Source: Thermoanaerobaculia bacterium
GTDB lineage: Bacteria > Acidobacteriota > Thermoanaerobaculia > Multivoradales > JAGPDF01
Assembly (NCBI GenBank): GCA_018057705.1
Contig: JAGPDF010000014.1
Span: 20,263-84,262, forward strand
Direction of reading: 5' to 3'
DNA length: 64,000 nt
How positions within the stretch are numbered: the first letter of the stretch is position 1; each line of letters begins with the position of its first letter. A model generated the notes under the pieces. That model ran no database searches and was not told where the DNA came from. It saw nothing but the letters and a program-made list of their open reading frames with translations. A program made the position numbers and the translations under genes. Positions 60,134 through 64,000 of the stretch are shown here, one piece after another.

Positions 60134-60688
60134 ATGGATGGCGGCAACGGTCGTATCGAAGTGATCGCCGGCGGGATGTTCTCCGGCAAGAGTGAAGAGC
60201 TGGTGCGGCGCTTGCGACGGGCGGCGATCGCCCGGCAGCGCGTTCAGGTCTTCAAGCCCTCGACCGACATCCGGCACGAGCCCGACCGGCTGATCACTCG
60301 TGACCAGCGGGAGCTTGCGGCGGTATCGGTCGCGAGCTCCCGGGAGCTCAAGGCGGCGCTCGAGTTCGGGGTGAAGGTCGTGGGGGTGGACGAGGCACAG
60401 TTCTTCGACGATGGCCTCGCCGATCTCGCCACCGAGCTCGCCGACGCCGGCGTTCGGGTGATCGTTGCCGGACTCGATCAGGATTTCTCGCGCCAGCCGT
60501 TCGGGCCGATGCCGAAGCTCCTGGCGTTGGCCGAGATGGTCGACAAGATGCACGCCGTCTGCGTGCGCTGCGGCGGCCCGGCGCACTACAGCCAGCGGAT
60601 CGCCGGCGGCGCCGAGCAGGTCCAGGTCGGCGACACCGACGCCTACGAAGCCCGCTGCCGGGCCTGCTACCAGATCTACCGCGCCTGA
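60134..60688 (+). CDS. tdk: Thymidine kinase
   Basis: 184 residues. The P-loop GGMFSGKS (13-20) and the DEAQFF motif with catalytic Glu87 are present. The structural zinc set is C143, C146 and C175, C178 (CVRC, CRAC), and LDQDFSRQPFG matches the family. Type II thymidine kinase of the salvage pathway. ATG 60134 is the first in-frame start. Confidence 0.95.
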   Translation: MDGGNGRIEVIAGGMFSGKSEELVRRLRRAAIARQRVQVFKPSTDIRHEPDRLITRDQRELAAVSVASSRELKAALEFGVKVVGVDEAQFFDDGLADLATELADAGVRVIVAGLDQDFSRQPFGPMPKLLALAEMVDKMHAVCVRCGGPAHYSQRIAGGAEQVQVGDTDAYEARCRACYQIYRA

Positions 60689-60839
60689 GAGGCGGCCGCG
60701 AGGGCCCGGCGCGGCGGAGTCGTCCACCCGTCGCCGCGCCGTCACGGCACCGACGCCAGGCCGGTGGCGAACTGCCATAGGCTTGTCTCGCGCCGCCTTG
60801 CTGTCGCTGCGGAGGCGCCGTTCTTTGGAGGAATTCTCT

Positions 60840-62000
60840 GTGCCCCGCACTCGCCCCGCCCGCCGCCGTGCCGCCCTGCTCTTCCTGTTCGTGCTTCCTG
60901 CCGCCGGACTCCTCCTGCTGGCTGCGCCTCTCGACGCGGCTTCGCCGGAGTCCGCCGGGGATCTCGCCGGGGAGCCCATCGGCGGGGCAGCGCCAGCACC
61001 GGACCCCGTCGTCGCAGAGGTCCTCCGCTTGCTCGAGTCGGGGATCGGCGAACCGGTCGTGCTGCGCTGGCTCGCCGAGGAGAGCCGGCCGCCGGGGCGC
61101 CCGACCGCAGACGAGCTGATCGCTCTCAAGCGGGCTGGCGCTACGGACGACCTGATCGCGGCGCTGCTCGATCGCGCCGCCCGGGTCGACGCACCCACCG
61201 CGGTCGTGCCCGTTGCCGCGCCGACGCCCGCTTCGAAGTCCGATACCGCGCCCTCCCAGGCCACGCCGGCTTCGGCGACGGCTCCTGCGGCGGCTCCTGC
61301 GGCCGCGCCGACTCCGGCGCCGGAGGCGCCTCAGGGGCGGGCTGCGGCTTTGGCGCCGGCGGCCCATCCGGCCGCCACTCCCCCGGCGGCTATCGAGCCC
61401 GAGGCCCACGGGACCGTTTCCCTTGCGCTCTCGGCGCTCTACGTCCACTGGCCCGAGGAGGGCGAGCCCTGGGATCTCGTCGTCTATCTCGACGGAGAGC
61501 CTTTCGCTCCCCTCCCGGCCGCCCTCACCGAAAGGAGCGCCGAGCGGCGCCAGGCCCGCCGCGACGTCGCCCCGGGCCTCCACGTGCTGCGCTGGTCCCA
61601 GGAACGCCACGGTGAGCGGGCGGGCGAGCGGGGTCTTCACGCCGCGCGCTTCGACCCCGAGTCGCTCCCCTTCACCCTGGCGGCCGGCACGAACGCCGAG
61701 GTTGCTTTCGAGTTCCGCGACCCTTCGGGCATCCCGTTCACGACCGCCGCGGGACCGATCACCGTCCGCGTCGCGCAAGGGGGCAAGGAGATCGCCGCCC
61801 GCGTCGAGGGGGGCGGCGACGCGGCGCGCTGGCCCGATCTCTGCGAGGAGATCGAGGCGAATGTCGAAGGCGGCAAACCGTCCTTCCAGGAGCGCCAGCT
61901 GCTGAAGCGCTGCCTGCGCTGGGCCGACCTCTGGAGCGCCCTGCCGCCGGGGTCCGTGCCCGACCGCAGCGCAGTCCGGCGGCTTCTCACGACGCCCTGA
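60840..62000 (+). CDS. Secreted Ala/Pro-rich protein of unknown function
   Basis: 386 residues, GTG 60840 after GGAGG. A signal peptide (RAALLFLFVLPAAGLLLLAA) is followed by a short helical domain (about 50-110, VVAEVLRLLESGIGEPVVLR), then a low-complexity Ala/Pro/Thr linker (about 115-180) and a beta-rich C-terminal domain. No family recognised. It lies 67 bp (to the translation start) upstream of an ECF sigma factor gene on the same strand and may share its transcript. Confidence 0.72.
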   Translation: MPRTRPARRRAALLFLFVLPAAGLLLLAAPLDAASPESAGDLAGEPIGGAAPAPDPVVAEVLRLLESGIGEPVVLRWLAEESRPPGRPTADELIALKRAGATDDLIAALLDRAARVDAPTAVVPVAAPTPASKSDTAPSQATPASATAPAAAPAAAPTPAPEAPQGRAAALAPAAHPAATPPAAIEPEAHGTVSLALSALYVHWPEEGEPWDLVVYLDGEPFAPLPAALTERSAERRQARRDVAPGLHVLRWSQERHGERAGERGLHAARFDPESLPFTLAAGTNAEVAFEFRDPSGIPFTTAAGPITVRVAQGGKEIAARVEGGGDAARWPDLCEEIEANVEGGKPSFQERQLLKRCLRWADLWSALPPGSVPDRSAVRRLLTTP

Positions 62001-62067
62001 AGCCGGGACCCGCCCCCAGGGCATTCGGCTCCGCTCCGGTATGCTGATCGGCGTTGCAACGCGGACC

Positions 62068-62646
62068 ATGAGAATCGAACCTGGCGCCATCACGGTAGCG
62101 CTCGGCCGGCTTCGCGGCGGCGAGGCGGCGGCCCTGGACGAGCTCGTCGAGCTGCTGTATCGCGACCTGCGTCTCGCCGCTCATCGGCAGCGCGGCAAGC
62201 TGGGCCGGGCGGCCGGCTTCGACACCACCGCGCTGGTCAGCGAGGCCTATATCCGCCTGGCGAAGGCCGAGGCCCTGCCGCTCGCCGATCGTGAGCATTT
62301 TCTCGCGGTCGCCAGCCGCGCCATGCGCCAGGTGCTGATCGACGAGCTGCGGCGCCGGCGGCGACAGCGGCGCGGCGGGGGGATGGATCCGGTGACACTC
62401 GGGGCCGCCGAGGAGGCGGTGGTGACCGGCACCTCGCCCGAAGCGCTCCTCGACCTCGACGACGCCCTGGTCGAGCTCGAGGAGATCGAGCCGCGGCTGG
62501 TGCGCGTGCTCGAGTGCCGCGTCTTCGGCGGCATGAGCGAGGAGGAGATCGGCGTCGCGCTCGGTATCTCCTGGCGCACCGTCCACCGTGACTGGGTGAA
62601 GGCCCGCGGCTGGCTCGCTCTCAAGCTCTCGCCGCAGGCGATCTGA
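62068..62646 (+). CDS. ECF sigma factor, TIGR02999 type
   Basis: 192 residues from ATG 62068 (201 from ATG 62041). Region 2 (FLAVASRAMRQVLIDELRRR) and region 4 (MSEEEIGVALGISWRTVHRD) are clear. The DAED-like acidic segment is replaced by Asp-Thr-Thr-Ala before LVSEAYIRLA, as in the other ECF factor here. No kinase or anti-sigma gene adjoins it. It faces a gene for a DGFE-tagged protein, which makes it a candidate regulator of that family. Confidence 0.85.
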   Translation: MRIEPGAITVALGRLRGGEAAALDELVELLYRDLRLAAHRQRGKLGRAAGFDTTALVSEAYIRLAKAEALPLADREHFLAVASRAMRQVLIDELRRRRRQRRGGGMDPVTLGAAEEAVVTGTSPEALLDLDDALVELEEIEPRLVRVLECRVFGGMSEEEIGVALGISWRTVHRDWVKARGWLALKLSPQAI

Positions 62647-62667
62647 CGTCGCGAGAATGGCATCCGG

Positions 62668-64000
62668 TCAGGGCGCAGCGCTCGACCACCGGGTAGTTCC
62701 CGCCGATTCGAAGCCGTCGTGGAAGATGTCCGGGCGCCACTCGTCGGCGCCGAGGTCATAGGGGCCGATGACGCCCGTCACAGTGGGGTCGTCCCAGCCG
62801 CGCGGCTGATTGTCGATGTCGTCGTCCCCGGGAGTGTAGGAGAAGGTGTCGCAGTAGTCCGCAGCGATCGAGCCGCGCTTCAATCGATAGTCGAACGGGA
62901 CCGAGCTCTGGAAGAGGAACGTGGGATCGGTCACCGTGGTCAACAGGGTCCCGCCGGCGGGAAACGAGGCCTGCTCGCGGGTGATGACACAGTCGATGGC
63001 GGTGGCGAAGGCGGGCGAGTGGAAGGTCTGGTCCGCCTGCACAATGCTCGAGAGCAGGCGGAAGGTCGCCCCGCTCGTCGTCCAAAAGACGTCGGAGAAT
63101 TCGGTTGGCTCGACGATGGTCGAGAACGCGATCGTCGCCGACCCGACGACGTAGAAGCGGCTCACGTCGTCGAAAACCGAGGAATCGTTGGAGAAGATCT
63201 CGCAACCCTCGATCACCAGCGTGCCGAACACGATCGCGACGGCACCGATCCCGTCCGAGGCTCGGTTAAAACTGATCTCGGTCTGTCGAATCGTCGCCGA
63301 GGATCCGGTGGTCACGTTGATCGCACCGGCGCCGGCGCTCCCGCCGGAGTTCGATTGCAGCAAGGAGCACTTCCGCCCGTTCGAGCAGGTAGCAGGGTCG
63401 ACATCCATGATGAAGGTCGCTCCGCCGGCCACGACGACGCCTCCACCGGTGACTTCGCTGTGGTTGACCTCGATTGTGGCGTTGCGGGCCATGGCGGTCG
63501 TCCCGATGCCCTGCAGATAGAGGCCTCCGCCGTCCAACCCGGCCCGGTTGCTGCGCATCGCGCCGAGATCGCCCGGTCCCTGACTCGCCAACAGGACCGA
63601 CGAGCCACCGGTGGCGTAGATTCCGCCGCCGTCCCCGGAGGTGACGTTGAGATGAATCCAGCCGCGGATTTCGAGCGTGCAGCCCTGGGCGAAGATGCCA
63701 CCGCCGAAGTTGCCGGACTTGTTCTCCTGCAGGACCGAGCTGCCGTCGACCAGGACAGTACCGCCGCCCGCGCAATAGATGCCTCCGCCGGAGCCTTGGG
63801 CCTCCCCCAGCTCGATCGTCGAGCGGATCAGGGCGAGGGTGGCGTCGCCGCCCATCCACACGTTGCCCCCGTCTTCGCCGAGCGGCGCCTGGCCGTCGGT
63901 GAGGACCGAATCGATGAGAAGGGCCTGGACGTCGCCTGCGAGTCGCAGTGCGCGTTTGGCGCTCACGCCCATTTCGATGGTGATCCTCTCGAGCGAGAGG
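62668..64000 (-). CDS. Parallel beta-helix secreted protein with DGFE tag (5' end outside window)
   Basis: The frame is open to the window edge, so the N-terminus is missing. Some 443 visible residues carry G-G-G-I-Y/F turns (GSGGGIYCAGGG, NFGGGIFAQGC, GDGGGIYATGG, LDGGGLYLQG) typical of right-handed beta-helix or POMP-like proteins. The mature end reads DLGADEW, then the tag IFHDGFESAGTTRWSSAAP. No catalytic motif. Probably extracellular. Confidence 0.85.
   Translation of the reverse strand, partial: LSLERITIEMGVSAKRALRLAGDVQALLIDSVLTDGQAPLGEDGGNVWMGGDATLALIRSTIELGEAQGSGGGIYCAGGGTVLVDGSSVLQENKSGNFGGGIFAQGCTLEIRGWIHLNVTSGDGGGIYATGGSSVLLASQGPGDLGAMRSNRAGLDGGGLYLQGIGTTAMARNATIEVNHSEVTGGGVVVAGGATFIMDVDPATCSNGRKCSLLQSNSGGSAGAGAINVTTGSSATIRQTEISFNRASDGIGAVAIVFGTLVIEGCEIFSNDSSVFDDVSRFYVVGSATIAFSTIVEPTEFSDVFWTTSGATFRLLSSIVQADQTFHSPAFATAIDCVITREQASFPAGGTLLTTVTDPTFLFQSSVPFDYRLKRGSIAADYCDTFSYTPGDDDIDNQPRGWDDPTVTGVIGPYDLGADEWRPDIFHDGFESAGTTRWSSAAP

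Noticed and set aside
60802..60824. TGTC and CGTTCT boxes before the Ala/Pro-rich secreted protein
   Set aside because: Spacing is 13 bases, not 19, and TGTC is absent at the expected position, so it does not fit the regulon element.

Overview
The window is very GC-rich and densely coded, with no rRNA, tRNA, CRISPR array, insertion sequence or prophage that I could see. The gene families point to an Acidobacteriota-type bacterium. They include a VWFA protein of the acidobacterial TIGR03436 type, two ECF sigma factors of the TIGR02999 type (one divergent from a Ser/Thr kinase-TPR protein), many secreted PD40 and delta-60 repeat proteins, and large multihaem cytochromes. This assignment rests on family resemblance, not on a marker gene.

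Layout. 1-4.5 kb: a truncated VWFA protein, an unknown secreted protein and an ATPase-TPR protein. 4.5-8.9 kb: xseA-xseB (xseA probably begins at ATC), miaE and a MoeB/ThiF-rhodanese E1-like protein. 9-13.9 kb: a signalling island with receiver, EAL and PAS/HPt-like genes behind a good sigma-54 promoter match, facing a hybrid kinase and an NtrC-type sigma-54 activator. 14-18.6 kb: a two-subunit M16 peptidase and a HELAH metallopeptidase. 18.7-28.5 kb: a LuxR-type regulator, moaD-moaE, a biotin-dependent acyl-CoA carboxylase beta subunit, a GT-C-like membrane protein, the ECF/kinase pair and trmO. 28.5-33.6 kb and 40.4-43.6 kb: secreted delta-60 and PD40 beta-propeller proteins plus an ankyrin lipoprotein. 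33.8-40.4 kb: a TPR-TlpA lipoprotein, two SDRs, a DUF1028 protein, a CXXC microprotein, an MntA/HepT toxin-antitoxin pair and tagI. 43.7-52.9 kb: PPK2, two multihaem c/b quinol-oxidoreductase-like cytochromes (23 and 11 c-haem motifs), an ImcH-like NapC/NirT heptahaem cytochrome and NDH-2. 52.8-60.7 kb: ada, a coupled AtuA-like/enoyl-CoA hydratase/HAD/ygfZ operon, an ErpA/IscA-like carrier, HAD, DUF2203 and tdk. 60.8-64 kb: an Ala/Pro-rich secreted protein, a second ECF sigma factor and a beta-helix protein cut by the window end.

Two systems stand out. (1) Six secreted proteins of three different folds end in one short C-terminal tag, consensus (I/L)F-x-DGFE-x-G-x4-W. Five of them, plus the ankyrin lipoprotein, carry the same upstream element, TGTC-N19-CG(TTCT or GTAG), at fixed spacing. 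This looks like an ECF-controlled regulon of tagged surface or secreted proteins. (2) The 44.7-52.9 kb region has the parts of a quinone-to-multihaem electron export chain: NDH-2, two CbcL-like c/b fusions and an ImcH-like NapC-family cytochrome. One cytochrome has been enlarged to 23 haem sites by internal duplication.
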